DNA of 64,000 nt from Verrucomicrobiales bacterium (GTDB lineage Bacteria; Verrucomicrobiota; Verrucomicrobiia; Verrucomicrobiales; DEV007). The notes beneath the pieces are model-generated. The model was not told where the DNA came from and did no database searches. It saw nothing but the letters and a program-made list of their open reading frames with translations. The stretch spans positions 124,001 to 188,000 of the forward strand of contig JARGPJ010000004.1 in assembly GCA_029212615.1 (NCBI GenBank), given 5' to 3'. A program made the translations under genes and the position numbers. Shown here one piece after another: positions 51,440-59,709 of this stretch (position 1 is the first letter of the stretch; the number at the start of each line of letters is the position of its first letter).

Positions 51440-52963
51440 ATGAATATCCGCCTCGCTTCACTTCTCGCGTTCACGCTTCTTTGCAGTTCACTTTCAGCTC
51501 AGGAGAAACCCAACGTTCTCTTTATCGCGATCGACGATCTAAATGACTGGGTCGCTTCTTTCGAAGGCCATCCTCAGGCAAAGACCCCGCACCTCGATGC
51601 CTTTGCTGAAACCGGTGCCGTCGTTTTCAAAAACGCACATTGTGCGGCTCCGGTATGCGGCCCCTCACGTTCAGCGCTTCTCTCCGGCTTCATGCCGAAT
51701 CGCTCAGGCGTCTACGGAAATACCCAGAATATGCTCGCTGCGGAACTCGTTCAAACGCACGCAACCCTTCCTGAATATTTCGCGAAGAATGGGTATCACA
51801 GCCTTTCCATGGGGAAGATCTTCCACTCTCATCATACGGCCACGGGGACCGACAAAGGCCAATGGGCCTTCGAGGAGTGGCATGATGTCGAGATCGGATC
51901 CAGCGTGAACCGGGACAAGCTCACCTCGCGCGACAGAAATCTTATCCATGGAAAGCCGGGGCCTCCTTCCAAATACACAAAGAGTAGTGGGTCCGAATTT
52001 TCATGGGGACCAACCAAAGGACCCATCGAGGAAACCCGGGACTACAAAACGGCACGATGGGCAGCAGAGAAACTGCAGGAGGAGAGCGAAAAACCCTTCT
52101 TTCTTGCAGTGGGACTCACGCGACCACATTTACCCTTCTACTCTCCACAGGAATTTTTCGATCTCTACGACCCCGCTGAATTCAGAGCGAACAGGATACG
52201 GAAGAATGATCTTGATGATATTTTGACACCTGAAGGAAAGAAAAAGTTCAAGCCCACCCCGGACTATCTATGGCTCAAAGAGAACGGGCTCATCGACGAA
52301 GCAGCCCTCGCATACATGGCTGCCTGCAGCTTCGCCGACGCCTGCCTCGGTGTGATTCTCGAAAGCCTCAAAACGAGTCCTCACTATGAAAACACCATCG
52401 TCATGCTCTGGGGTGATCATGGCTGGCATCTCGGCGAGAAGCTTCGCTATCGCAAAGTCACCGGTTGGAGCGAAAGCACCCGTGTCCCGCTCATGGTTCG
52501 TCTTCCCGGAATGACGGAGAGACAGGATACCATTCGCGCGGTTAACCTCATCGATCTTTATCCCACTCTAATCGAGCTCTGTAATCTCCCCGAGAAACCG
52601 GAAATCGACGGCCGGAGCTTTGCTCCCCTCCTTGATGATCCTCAGCAGGAATGGAACTTTCCTTCGCTTACTCTCGTCGGTCAGAAGAATGCATCAGTCG
52701 TCGACGAGCGCTGGCGTTACATCCTTTACCCTGACGGCACTGAAGAGGTCTATGACCTGCATCAGGATCCCATGGAGTGGACCAATCTCGCCGCAAAGAA
52801 AACGCCTGAAATCGCCGCGGTAAAAGAACGCCTGGGTAAGGTAATCCCGAAAACCTACATGCCCGGGATTCAAAGTCCGTCTGTTGATAAGAAATCGAAG
52901 AAACAGGGCAAAATAATCGACGGCACGCTTAAGGCGATTCGCGATCTGACTAAACTAAAGTAA
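51440..52963 (+). CDS. Secreted sulfatase (iduronate-2-sulfatase-like, Cys-type)
   Basis: A 507-residue protein with a signal peptide (MNIRLASLLAFTLLCSSLSA). Metal acids are D32-D33 in FIAIDDLNDW, and the formylglycine site is C73-G-P-S-R77 in APVCGPSRSALLSGFMPN. Other blocks are SMGKIFHS, PFFLAVGLTRPHLPFYSP, DHGWHLGEKLRYRKVTGWSESTRVPLMVR and LYPDGTEEVYDLHQDP, all of the iduronate-sulfatase-like branch. Paralogue of the sulfatase at 36292-37740 but a different subfamily. The start is only 15 bases after a strong terminator, so its own promoter must lie within or very near the terminator, or the mRNA is made through read-through. Confidence 0.89.
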   Translation: MNIRLASLLAFTLLCSSLSAQEKPNVLFIAIDDLNDWVASFEGHPQAKTPHLDAFAETGAVVFKNAHCAAPVCGPSRSALLSGFMPNRSGVYGNTQNMLAAELVQTHATLPEYFAKNGYHSLSMGKIFHSHHTATGTDKGQWAFEEWHDVEIGSSVNRDKLTSRDRNLIHGKPGPPSKYTKSSGSEFSWGPTKGPIEETRDYKTARWAAEKLQEESEKPFFLAVGLTRPHLPFYSPQEFFDLYDPAEFRANRIRKNDLDDILTPEGKKKFKPTPDYLWLKENGLIDEAALAYMAACSFADACLGVILESLKTSPHYENTIVMLWGDHGWHLGEKLRYRKVTGWSESTRVPLMVRLPGMTERQDTIRAVNLIDLYPTLIELCNLPEKPEIDGRSFAPLLDDPQQEWNFPSLTLVGQKNASVVDERWRYILYPDGTEEVYDLHQDPMEWTNLAAKKTPEIAAVKERLGKVIPKTYMPGIQSPSVDKKSKKQGKIIDGTLKAIRDLTKLK

Positions 52964-53017
52964 ATCGAGGCGGGAAGGAAGGTCATACAGCAGCAGGCTT
53001 CTTTGCACCCTGTCTAA

Positions 53018-53068
53018 GGGGATCGAATTCATCCCCATGGCTCGAAAGAGCCATCTCGCTGCAAAGCG
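53018..53068 (+). promoter_or_regulatory. Leader of the sensor kinase gene: three consecutive hairpins
   Basis: Three stems lie end to end: GGGGAT (53018-53023) with ATCCCC (53031-53036); ATGGCTC (53037-53043) with GAGCCAT (53048-53054) closed by a GAAA tetraloop; CGCT (53057-53060) with AGCG (53065-53068) closed by GCAA. Two GNRA loops in a row are characteristic of structured RNA. The last stem overlaps the GCGGA sequence that would serve as the ribosome-binding site for the ATG at 53075. It could control translation of the kinase gene. Confidence 0.5.
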
Positions 53069-53074
53069 GAATCC

Positions 53075-55102
53075 ATGTTAGCGTTTCCACGAATGCGAGG
53101 AAAACATCAGCTCTGGAGCATTGCCCTCTGCCTCATGGCAGGCTCTCTCTCAGCTGCACCGCCGGAAACAGCGAAGACTCTTCGTAACGTCGATGCGATT
53201 CGCAAACTCTCCTACGAAGAGGCGCGAATGGCTCCACCGGTGCAACTTCGTGTCACCGTCACCTCCCACCTCGAAGCAGGATTTGATGCACAGGATAATA
53301 CCGGTGGCATGTTTTTTCAGCTCGATGAAAAGGACATGCCTGAACTGGGAGAGTCTGTCGAAATATGGGGCAACGTCACCGGTGGATTCTATGGCCCCTA
53401 CGTCATTGTCGATCTTATCGAACCTCTCGGAGAGAGCGGCACCCCGCAGCAACTTTATTTCCGACCGGACTTTATTCAGACCGGTCTCGGCGACAATCGC
53501 TGGATGGAGATCGAGGGCCTCCTCGTCGACGTCAACTTTCCCGACGGGAAGCGTCAAGGCGAGGGCCTTCTCGTCACCGGCGAGAACGAGCTCGCGATCC
53601 GCTTTAAAAACCATCACCGCAATTTCGAGATTCGAAAGTTGAGCCGCATGGTCGGATCCTGGGTCAAACTGCGGGGGACCGGGGCACCGCTTTTTAACGA
53701 CAGTCGCCAGCGCATCGGTTCCGACCTCGTCTGTTCAAGTGAAATGAATCTCGAGTTTATTGAACAACGGAAGGGAACTCCTGCCGTCACCCTCAATGAA
53801 ATTGGACGATGGGATTCCCGGCGCACGAAACCGGGTCTGGTCCAAACCACCGCGATTGTCACTCTCGTCGAAGGCCCGAATTCGCTGATCGTTCAAGCAG
53901 GGGAAGCGGGAGCGCGTGTGCGAACGCTCCGACCCCATGAAGTGAATGTCGGTCAGTCTTTCATCTTTACCGGCCTGCCTCAGACAGAGGGGTATTTCGT
54001 GGGGCTTCGTTATGCTCAAATCAAAGAAGACAAAGAGGGAAAAGTGCAGGCGGAGGCAGTCCCTGATGAGGCACCGATGTCACGCGCTCAGGCAATGCTC
54101 CTGATACAGCTGAAGGGCAAACTTCTTGAGCGGCAGGGAAGGCTCCTCAGCCTGCAGCGGGGCGATCAGCTTATTACCGTGAGAATCCCGCCCTTGATCG
54201 AAGCGGATACTCTTCCCACGATCGGCAGCGAGATCGAAGTCACCGGAGTGAAGCTCGTCGAAGCTGACGAACGGGGCCAGGTGCGCTCCATTACCGTTGC
54301 GACCCGGGAAATGGGTGATCTTCGGGTTCTGGCCGTTCCGTCGTGGTGGACCCCGCAGCGCTACCTCATCGCGATTTTAATCCTCGTCACGGGCGTCCTG
54401 CTTACCCTGACATGGAGCCTTGCACTGAAGCGGCGGGTTCAGAAGCAAACGGCACTCATCGAAAGCCAACTGGTTTCCAATGCCGCTCTCGAAGAACGAA
54501 ACCGCATCGCACGCGAGCTTCATGATACTCTTTCTCAAGGATTCTCAGGCGTTGGTTATCAACTAGCTTCTGTAAAGAACAACCTGAAGAGTGATCCCGG
54601 TCGAGCCCTCGAAAAGCTTGATACAGCGCGACAGATGGTGGAGCACAGCCTTGCCGAAGCTCGCGATTCCCTGAGTGGACTTCGCATCCCCGCAGCGGCC
54701 GACTCATTGAAATTTCCGGAGACGACCATCTCAATCGCCCGCCAGCGATGCGAAGAGGTCGAGCTCGAACTTGCGGTGCATGATACACTCGAAGCTGATG
54801 AAACCATTCTGGAAGCGGAAACCGCCTACGCCTGTCATCGCATTCTGCTCGAAGCAGTCATGAATGCGATTCGCCACAGCGGAGGCGATCGCATTGGTTT
54901 TGCCACAGGCGGAACCGAGAGTGAACTGGTATTCTGCATCAGTGATAACGGCCACGGATTCGATCCCGGCATCAAGCCAGCCGGTCACTTCGGCATTCAG
55001 GGAATGCAGGAACGTGCCCGCCAGATTGACGCAGAGCTCACTGTTGATTCCGACAGCGATGGCACTCGCCTTACCCTGATCCTTCCACGCCCCACTTCAT
55101 GA
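53075..55102 (+). CDS. Membrane sensor histidine kinase (NarL/DesK type)
   Basis: A 675-residue protein with an N-terminal signal or anchor (LWSIALCLMAGSLSAAP). Residues about 30-425 are a long extracytoplasmic beta-rich region with repeated strand patterns (VQLRVTVTSHLEAGFDAQDNTGGMFFQL), which may bind a ligand. A transmembrane helix lies at about 430-450. The HisKA_3 dimerisation helix carries the phospho-acceptor His483 in RIARELHDTLSQGFSGVGYQL. The ATPase domain has ILLEAVMNAIRHSGG (N box), SDNGHGFDPG (G1) and GHFGIQGMQERA (G2). The gene overlaps its response regulator by four bases, so the two form one two-component system. Confidence 0.9.
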   Translation: MLAFPRMRGKHQLWSIALCLMAGSLSAAPPETAKTLRNVDAIRKLSYEEARMAPPVQLRVTVTSHLEAGFDAQDNTGGMFFQLDEKDMPELGESVEIWGNVTGGFYGPYVIVDLIEPLGESGTPQQLYFRPDFIQTGLGDNRWMEIEGLLVDVNFPDGKRQGEGLLVTGENELAIRFKNHHRNFEIRKLSRMVGSWVKLRGTGAPLFNDSRQRIGSDLVCSSEMNLEFIEQRKGTPAVTLNEIGRWDSRRTKPGLVQTTAIVTLVEGPNSLIVQAGEAGARVRTLRPHEVNVGQSFIFTGLPQTEGYFVGLRYAQIKEDKEGKVQAEAVPDEAPMSRAQAMLLIQLKGKLLERQGRLLSLQRGDQLITVRIPPLIEADTLPTIGSEIEVTGVKLVEADERGQVRSITVATREMGDLRVLAVPSWWTPQRYLIAILILVTGVLLTLTWSLALKRRVQKQTALIESQLVSNAALEERNRIARELHDTLSQGFSGVGYQLASVKNNLKSDPGRALEKLDTARQMVEHSLAEARDSLSGLRIPAAADSLKFPETTISIARQRCEEVELELAVHDTLEADETILEAETAYACHRILLEAVMNAIRHSGGDRIGFATGGTESELVFCISDNGHGFDPGIKPAGHFGIQGMQERARQIDAELTVDSDSDGTRLTLILPRPTS

Positions 55103-55728
55103 CAGCTTCAACCAAACAACTCCGACTTCTACTTGTCGACGATCACCTACTCGTCCGCCGCGGGCTCGCCAGCCTCCTTGACGACGAAAGTGATCTCACG
55201 GTAGTCGCGGAAGCAGGGAGCGGCGAAGAAGCCATCGCAATGGCGGCGGAGCACCAACCCGATGTTGTCATCCTCGACCTGCGCTTGCGCGACATGAGCG
55301 GCATCGAAGTCGCCGCCGAACTAAAAGACCATCGCATCCTCATGCTTTCCAGCTTCATGCAGGAGGAAGACGTCAGGCGTGCCTTTGAGGCAGGAATTCT
55401 CGGCTATCTCTCAAAAGACAAGAACAGCGATGAATTACTGAGCGCGATCCGCGCCGTAGGCGAGGGCCAACAGTATCTTCCCCCTGAGATTTCGCTCTTA
55501 CTCGCAAAGAGCGAATGGAGCGCTCACCTCACTGATCGTGAGCTTGAAATTTTGCAATGGATCGCCCGGGGCCGCGCCAACAAGCAAATTGGGGAAGAGC
55601 TAAGCTTGTCAGAGAATACCGTGAAAAATCACGTGAAATCGATCCTCTCCAAGCTCAACGCCAAGGATCGTACGCATGCTGTGACCGAAGCCCTGAAACG
55701 CGGGCTCTTTCAGCTGGGACCGGGGTAG
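55099..55728 (+). CDS. NarL/FixJ-type response regulator
   Basis: A 209-residue DNA-binding regulator. The receiver domain contains the acid pair D14-D15 (LLVDDHLLVRRGLASLL), phospho-acceptor D60 (VVILDLRLRDMSG) and Lys106 (GYLSKDKNSDEL), all in the usual places. The C-terminal LuxR helix-turn-helix is LTDRELEILQWIARGRANKQIGEELSLSENTVKNHVKSILSKL at about residues 138-185. The ATG overlaps the kinase stop (ATGA). Targets are unknown; no clear binding site was spotted in neighbouring promoters. Confidence 0.92.
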   Translation: MTASTKQLRLLLVDDHLLVRRGLASLLDDESDLTVVAEAGSGEEAIAMAAEHQPDVVILDLRLRDMSGIEVAAELKDHRILMLSSFMQEEDVRRAFEAGILGYLSKDKNSDELLSAIRAVGEGQQYLPPEISLLLAKSEWSAHLTDRELEILQWIARGRANKQIGEELSLSENTVKNHVKSILSKLNAKDRTHAVTEALKRGLFQLGPG

Positions 55729-55790
55729 CAAAGCCGCGCAAGGTGGGAACGTGCTCTTCCACGGGGATGTCCACGTGCAGGGTGCTTTCC

Positions 55791-56141
55791 TTATTTGTGG
55801 GAGAAATCCAGAACCCAGCTGCGTCCGTCGCCTGACCAGAGGGTGACTCTCGTCTGGTGGTTGGAAATGGGACCGCTCACGGGAATCTGCTGATTGCCGA
55901 GATAGATGGTTCCGACATAAGTCTCGCCTTTCTTCATGCCGGAGAAAAAGATCGGTGCCCGACCGCTTGGGAGGTAGAGGGCTCGCTGATTGCCGTTCGC
56001 GACGAGGCCGTAGGTATTGCCATCGCTGCACTTCCAGAAGGAAGCATAGGAGTCCTGCCCGTCACTCGCTTCGATCGAGGGTGCGGCGATGAACAGGGCG
56101 GCGAAGAGGGCGACAAAAGAGAAGGCGGAAATGGATTTCAT
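55791..56141 (-). CDS. Small secreted protein of unknown function
   Basis: A 116-residue protein; the ATG at 56141 was chosen because MKSISAFSFVALFAALFIAAPSIEA is a signal peptide, whereas the open frame to 56237 adds an unrelated polar stretch. The mature part is beta-rich with evenly spaced strands (GNTYGLVANGNQRALYLPSG, APIFFSGMKKGETYVGTIYLG, TRVTLWSGDGRSWVLDFSHK). I do not recognise a family. It is convergent with the response regulator gene and separated by 62 bases. Confidence 0.65.
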   Translation of the reverse strand: MKSISAFSFVALFAALFIAAPSIEASDGQDSYASFWKCSDGNTYGLVANGNQRALYLPSGRAPIFFSGMKKGETYVGTIYLGNQQIPVSGPISNHQTRVTLWSGDGRSWVLDFSHK

Positions 56142-56275
56142 GGGTGGATCGAAGACAGGCAGCAATGAAGAGGGGACGTTGAAATGAATGCAGTAAGTGT
56201 TTCGTCCCATACTAGACGCCCTGCGATGGAGGTCCATGCAAAAGCGGGAGCAACTTTCCGGGTTTGGTAAATGAG

Positions 56276-56578
56276 TTAGACCGTGGGTTGATCCACCGGT
56301 GTCATTTCATTCAGGGTGAAATGATCGATCGCGCCCTCCGTCGCCGCGGCGTATTCGGCGAGGTGAGGCTGCTCCATGTGGGCGAGCCAGAGTTCGCGGG
56401 AAGCCCAGTTCTCATAGAACATGAAGTGCGCCGGGTTTTCCCTGTCTTGATGAAGGTCGTAGTTGAGGCAGCCCTCCTCGGCGAGAGTCGGGGCAATGAT
56501 TTTCAGGAGCTCGGCTTTGACGAGTTCGATCTGATCCGGTTTGGCGAAAATGTTAGCAACGATGGTTAATTTTGACAT
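56276..56578 (-). CDS. ABM-family (YgiN-like) quinol monooxygenase-type protein
   Basis: A 100-residue cytoplasmic protein of the antibiotic biosynthesis monooxygenase fold. SKLTIVANIFAKPDQIELVKAELLKIIAPTLAEEGCLNYDLHQDRENPAHFMFYENWASRELWLAHM matches the family pattern (the E-x-G-C-x-x-Y-x-L and F-x-x-x-E-x-W strands). ABM proteins oxidise quinols or other aromatic substrates without cofactors, or only bind them. No partner gene is adjacent, and its own promoter must lie upstream of 56578. Confidence 0.85.
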   Translation of the reverse strand: MSKLTIVANIFAKPDQIELVKAELLKIIAPTLAEEGCLNYDLHQDRENPAHFMFYENWASRELWLAHMEQPHLAEYAAATEGAIDHFTLNEMTPVDQPTV

Positions 56579-56683
56579 GATGAATGGTCAGCGATTCAAC
56601 AGGGTTGAGTCATGAAGTCAATTGACTTTGCTCTGCTCCGTCTTTCTACGCTACTCTCCGAATCTGTTGAATCTAAGTGGAAA

Positions 56684-57928
56684 TCATTCGGCGGCCTTCC
56701 GTGCGGCCTCGCGAAGCTTATCCTTTTTACTTTTGCGGCGTCCTTTGATTCCGCCGTTTCCGGCAGATTCCGGTCTGGCTTCGGCCACTTCGGTCGGTTC
56801 AAAGCCTTCTATCTCTTCGCGCGGGAGGAGAATGTCGTTTCGTTTTTCAATGAGACGAAAATGCGCCTCGTTCTCAGCTGTCACGAAGTTCACGGCGACG
56901 CCACTTTCGCCGGCGCGCCCCGTTCTCCCGATGCGATGGGTGTAATCATCGGCGGAACGTGGAAGGTCGTAGTTCACGACGACAGGCAGCTGCACGATGT
57001 CGAGACCACGGGCGGCGAGGTCAGTGGCGACCATCACTTTGTAGTGAGAGTTTTTGAAATCCTCAAGAGCTTCGCTCCGGGCGCCCTGGCCGAGATCTCC
57101 GTGAAAGGCCCAGGAGCGAATCCCTTTTCGGCGCAGTTTCATCGCGACATGATCGGCCGCGTATTGCGAGGCGACAAAAACGAGCACGCGTTTCCAATCG
57201 TCTTTTTCAATGAGGTGGAGAAGCAAAGGGGTGCGCTTATCCTGATCGACCCGTATCGCCCGTTGTAGGATGTCCGGCGTGTTTTCGTGGGCTTCCTCGA
57301 TATGGATGCGAGTTGGTTGATGCAGCCATTCCAGGGCAAGCGCTTCGACTTTTTTCGGGAAGGTGGCGGAGAAAAGGAGGTTTTGTCGTGTTGCCGGAAG
57401 GAGGCTGAAAATCTGAGCGAGCTCATCGGCGAAGCCGAGATCAAGAAGGCGGTCAGCTTCGTCGAGGACCAGTGATTTCACGCTGGAAAGTGAAAGCGCG
57501 TTGCGACTCACAAGGTCGAGAAGCCGCCCCGGGGTCGCCACAACGAAATCGGCACCGCCGCGCAGAGCCATCATTTGCGGGTTGATCGAGACACCGCCGA
57601 CGGCACTGACAATCTTGGGCCGCTCCGAAAGATGTGCCGAACAATCCTGAACGACTGAACGAACCTGTGCCGCGAGCTCACGAGTTGGAACGAGGATGAG
57701 GGTGTTGAGGGGGCGATGGCGGGTTGATTTCCCGGTGTCTGAAACCCAGCGGTGAAGCAGCGGCAGGACGAAGGCGGTCGTTTTTCCCGAGCCCGTCTGA
57801 GCCGTCGCAAGGATGTCCCCTCCCCCGAGAATGACCGGGATCGATTCTGACTGAACGCGCGTCGGTTCAGGATAGTGGCTCACGGCGCGTTGGAGCGGTC
57901 CGGCGAGGTTAAAGGTGGAAAAGGGCAT
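56684..57928 (-). CDS. DEAD-box ATP-dependent RNA helicase (RhlE-like)
   Basis: A 414-residue protein from the ATG at 57928; the frame from 57982 adds a Pro-rich extension. Q-motif FSTFNLAGPLQRAV...PTRVQSESIP, Walker A AQTGSGKT (43-50), PTRELAAQV, DEAD box LVLDEADRLLDLGF, SAT motif FSATFPKKV, then ARGLDIVQLPVVVNYDLP and HRIGRTGRAG of domain two. The C-terminus is a short basic tail (GRRKSKKDKLREAARKAA) suited to RNA binding. DEAD-box helicases of this type remodel RNA in ribosome assembly or mRNA decay. Confidence 0.93.
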   Translation of the reverse strand: MPFSTFNLAGPLQRAVSHYPEPTRVQSESIPVILGGGDILATAQTGSGKTTAFVLPLLHRWVSDTGKSTRHRPLNTLILVPTRELAAQVRSVVQDCSAHLSERPKIVSAVGGVSINPQMMALRGGADFVVATPGRLLDLVSRNALSLSSVKSLVLDEADRLLDLGFADELAQIFSLLPATRQNLLFSATFPKKVEALALEWLHQPTRIHIEEAHENTPDILQRAIRVDQDKRTPLLLHLIEKDDWKRVLVFVASQYAADHVAMKLRRKGIRSWAFHGDLGQGARSEALEDFKNSHYKVMVATDLAARGLDIVQLPVVVNYDLPRSADDYTHRIGRTGRAGESGVAVNFVTAENEAHFRLIEKRNDILLPREEIEGFEPTEVAEARPESAGNGGIKGRRKSKKDKLREAARKAAE

Positions 57929-58123
57929 TCGGGAGTTTAATGCCGAATCCGGGTGAGGGCGAGCGATTGGAGTGGTGGGCAAGTGCTATTCGAGACGGGA
58001 TGTTTGTTCTTGATTGAGGCTGTTTGTATTTCATTCGCACAATGTCCCTGACTCCGAGCAATGCGCCAGACGGAGCGTTGTGCCCAGTTTATGAATCCAA
58101 GCTTTGACGTTGGGCTCAAAAAA

Positions 58124-58157
58124 AATTACGTCACACGAAATTACGCTTGCCGTAATT
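58124..58157. promoter_or_regulatory. Probable operator for the HigBA pair
   Basis: AATTACG occurs at 58124-58130 and 58139-58145, and its inverse CGTAATT at 58151-58157. The last two form a palindrome with a five-base CTTGC spacer; the first is a further half-site 15 bases upstream. The site ends 22 bases before the toxin start, the right position for autorepression by HigA or a HigBA complex. Confidence 0.65.
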
Positions 58158-58179
58158 CACGAATTTGTTACTCTTGGAG

Positions 58180-58461
58180 GTGATTGAGACGTTTGGAGAT
58201 TCTGAGACTGAGAAGATCTATTCTGGCAGACGTTCCCGGAAACTTCCGGAGGATATTCAGATTCGAGCTCGTCGGAAGCTCCGGATGATCAATCAGGCTG
58301 GCAATCTTCAGGATCTGCGAATTCCACCCGCGAATCGATTGGAACAATTGAAAGGCGAGTGGAAAGCGTTCTGGAGCATTCGAGTCAATCAACAGTGGCG
58401 CGTCGTGTTCAAGTGGAACGATGGTCACGCAAGCGAAGTTTCCATCATCGACTACCACTAA
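58180..58461 (+). CDS. higB: HigB-type RelE-superfamily toxin
   Basis: A 93-residue protein from GTG at 58180 (an in-frame TTG lies at 58165). The sequence IETFGDSETEKIYSGRRSRKLPEDIQIRARRKLRMINQAGNLQDLRIPPANRLEQLKGEWKAFWSIRVNQQWRVVFKWNDG is classical HigB/RelE: RSRKLP, LEQLKG, W-S-I-R-V-N-x-Q-W-R-V-V-F. HigB toxins cut mRNA on the ribosome. The order toxin first, antitoxin second (gap five bases) is characteristic of higBA. Start codons: GTG and a purine run (GGAG) just ahead. Confidence 0.92.
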   Translation: MIETFGDSETEKIYSGRRSRKLPEDIQIRARRKLRMINQAGNLQDLRIPPANRLEQLKGEWKAFWSIRVNQQWRVVFKWNDGHASEVSIIDYH

Positions 58462-58466
58462 CAGAC

Positions 58467-58769
58467 ATGAAGACTGAAGAACTTTTGCCTTTAATTCACC
58501 CCGGTGAGATTCTCCTCGAGGAGTTTATTCGCCCAATGGGTTTGAGTCTCGCCGAAGTGTCTCGCGCGACTTCCATTCCGCCCTCCCGCCTTACGGAGAT
58601 CACGAAGTGTCGCCGAAGCATTACGGCCGAGACCGCGCTGCGACTCGCAAAGTTCTTCGGGACTACCGCATCTTTCTGGGTCGGCTTGCAGGGCGAGCAT
58701 GACTTGGAAGAAGCGCAACGGCAGCTGGGCTCGCAAATCGATCACGAGGTCGCCGCGTTGGCATCCTAA
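58467..58769 (+). CDS. higA: HigA-type antitoxin (HTH XRE)
   Basis: A 100-residue protein from the ATG at 58467, chosen over the longer frame starting at 58359, which overlaps higB. KTEELLPLIHPGEILLEEFIRPMGLSLAEVSRATSIPPSRLTEITKCRRSITAETALRLAKFFGTTASFWVGLQGEHDLEEA is the typical HigA: the HPGE-x-L-x-E-E-F start, XRE helix-turn-helix and the F-G-T-T-A-x-F-W end. It neutralises HigB and represses the operon, probably through the AATTACG half-sites at 58124-58157. Confidence 0.94.
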   Translation: MKTEELLPLIHPGEILLEEFIRPMGLSLAEVSRATSIPPSRLTEITKCRRSITAETALRLAKFFGTTASFWVGLQGEHDLEEAQRQLGSQIDHEVAALAS

Positions 58770-58919
58770 CTTATTGCCCAGGGTGGTGAGGGACAGGATG
58801 TTTATTCTTCCTCTTCGATTGGCAACTCTCCAGGGCGGATTGTTGAGTTTGGTCAGTTGTCTGGAAATCTTCCCTGGAGTTGCATCGCGCTTAAAACGCC
58901 GCCAAGCTGCTGTATCGAA

Positions 58920-59612
58920 ATGAACTATTCCAATTCCCGGCGCCTGTCATCGAATTCTCCTGACAAGGGTGCTGGAAAAGATGATCGAAAGAAGCCGGGT
59001 AAGCCGCCGGGACCGATCGCTCCCACCAAGGCGGAAACGGCGCAACTCCCCCCCTTCCCCGGCCTCTCCCGGGAGCAGATCCACGTGCCGGCGACTCGTG
59101 GAGAGTGTGAGCGCGCGGCGGACGAGATCTTTGCTGCCGGTCTCGGTGGCTTTGACACCGAGGCGAAGCCGACCTTTCGTGCGGGACAGAAAAGTGACGG
59201 GCCTCATGTGGTGCAGTTTGCGCTCACGGATAAGGCATACCTGTTTCAGCTTCACCGCAGCGAGTGCGAAGAGGTCGTCGCTGACCTCATCGCGTCGAAG
59301 GAGGTTCTCAAAGTGGGTTTCGGGTTGAAGAATGATCACGGACAGATCCGGAGCCGCCTCGGGATCACGCTCAACCACGTCCTGGATCTTGATCAGGTTT
59401 TCCGGAAGCTCGGTTACCGGGGGCAGATCGGTGTTCGGGGTGCGATGGGAGCTTTACTCAAGCTGGGCTTTAAGAAGTCGAAGTCGATCACGACGAGTAA
59501 CTGGGCGGCTCCCGAGCTACGTCCTGCGCAAATGCTCTACGCGGCGAATGATGCATTCGCGGCCTTGAAGATCATGGAGGCGCTTGAGGCGGAGGGCCAC
59601 CTTGAGCGATGA
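58920..59612 (+). CDS. DEDDy 3'-5' exonuclease (RNase D / DnaQ-like)
   Basis: A 230-residue protein from the ATG at 58920; the frame from 58857 adds 21 residues without family fit. A basic, disordered N-terminus (SPDKGAGKDDRKKPGKPPG) precedes the exonuclease fold. Exo I is GFDTEAKPTF (D-x-E), Exo II VGFGLKNDHGQI (with N-D) and Exo III MLYAANDAFAALKIM (Y-x-x-x-D), so the DEDDy set is complete. These enzymes trim RNA or DNA 3' ends. It stands alone, 150 bases after higA. Confidence 0.87.
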   Translation: MNYSNSRRLSSNSPDKGAGKDDRKKPGKPPGPIAPTKAETAQLPPFPGLSREQIHVPATRGECERAADEIFAAGLGGFDTEAKPTFRAGQKSDGPHVVQFALTDKAYLFQLHRSECEEVVADLIASKEVLKVGFGLKNDHGQIRSRLGITLNHVLDLDQVFRKLGYRGQIGVRGAMGALLKLGFKKSKSITTSNWAAPELRPAQMLYAANDAFAALKIMEALEAEGHLER

Positions 59613-59709
59613 AGCGAGTGCCGGGAGGAGGTGAAAGAGCGCCGTTTCGGATGGTTCAGAAAGGTGTCGAAAAACACAACCTGATGACGGATGAGGTGTT
59701 GATGAGGTG

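Noticed and set aside
53018..53068. c-di-GMP-I riboswitch
   Set aside because: The GAAA loop and GCAAAGC piece resemble it, but the second long arm and its loop receptor are missing and the element ends at the start codon. The match is not enough to name it.
56612..57268. Plus-strand protein of 218 residues
   Set aside because: It lies antisense within the DEAD-box helicase gene, whose motifs are complete, and has no family features.
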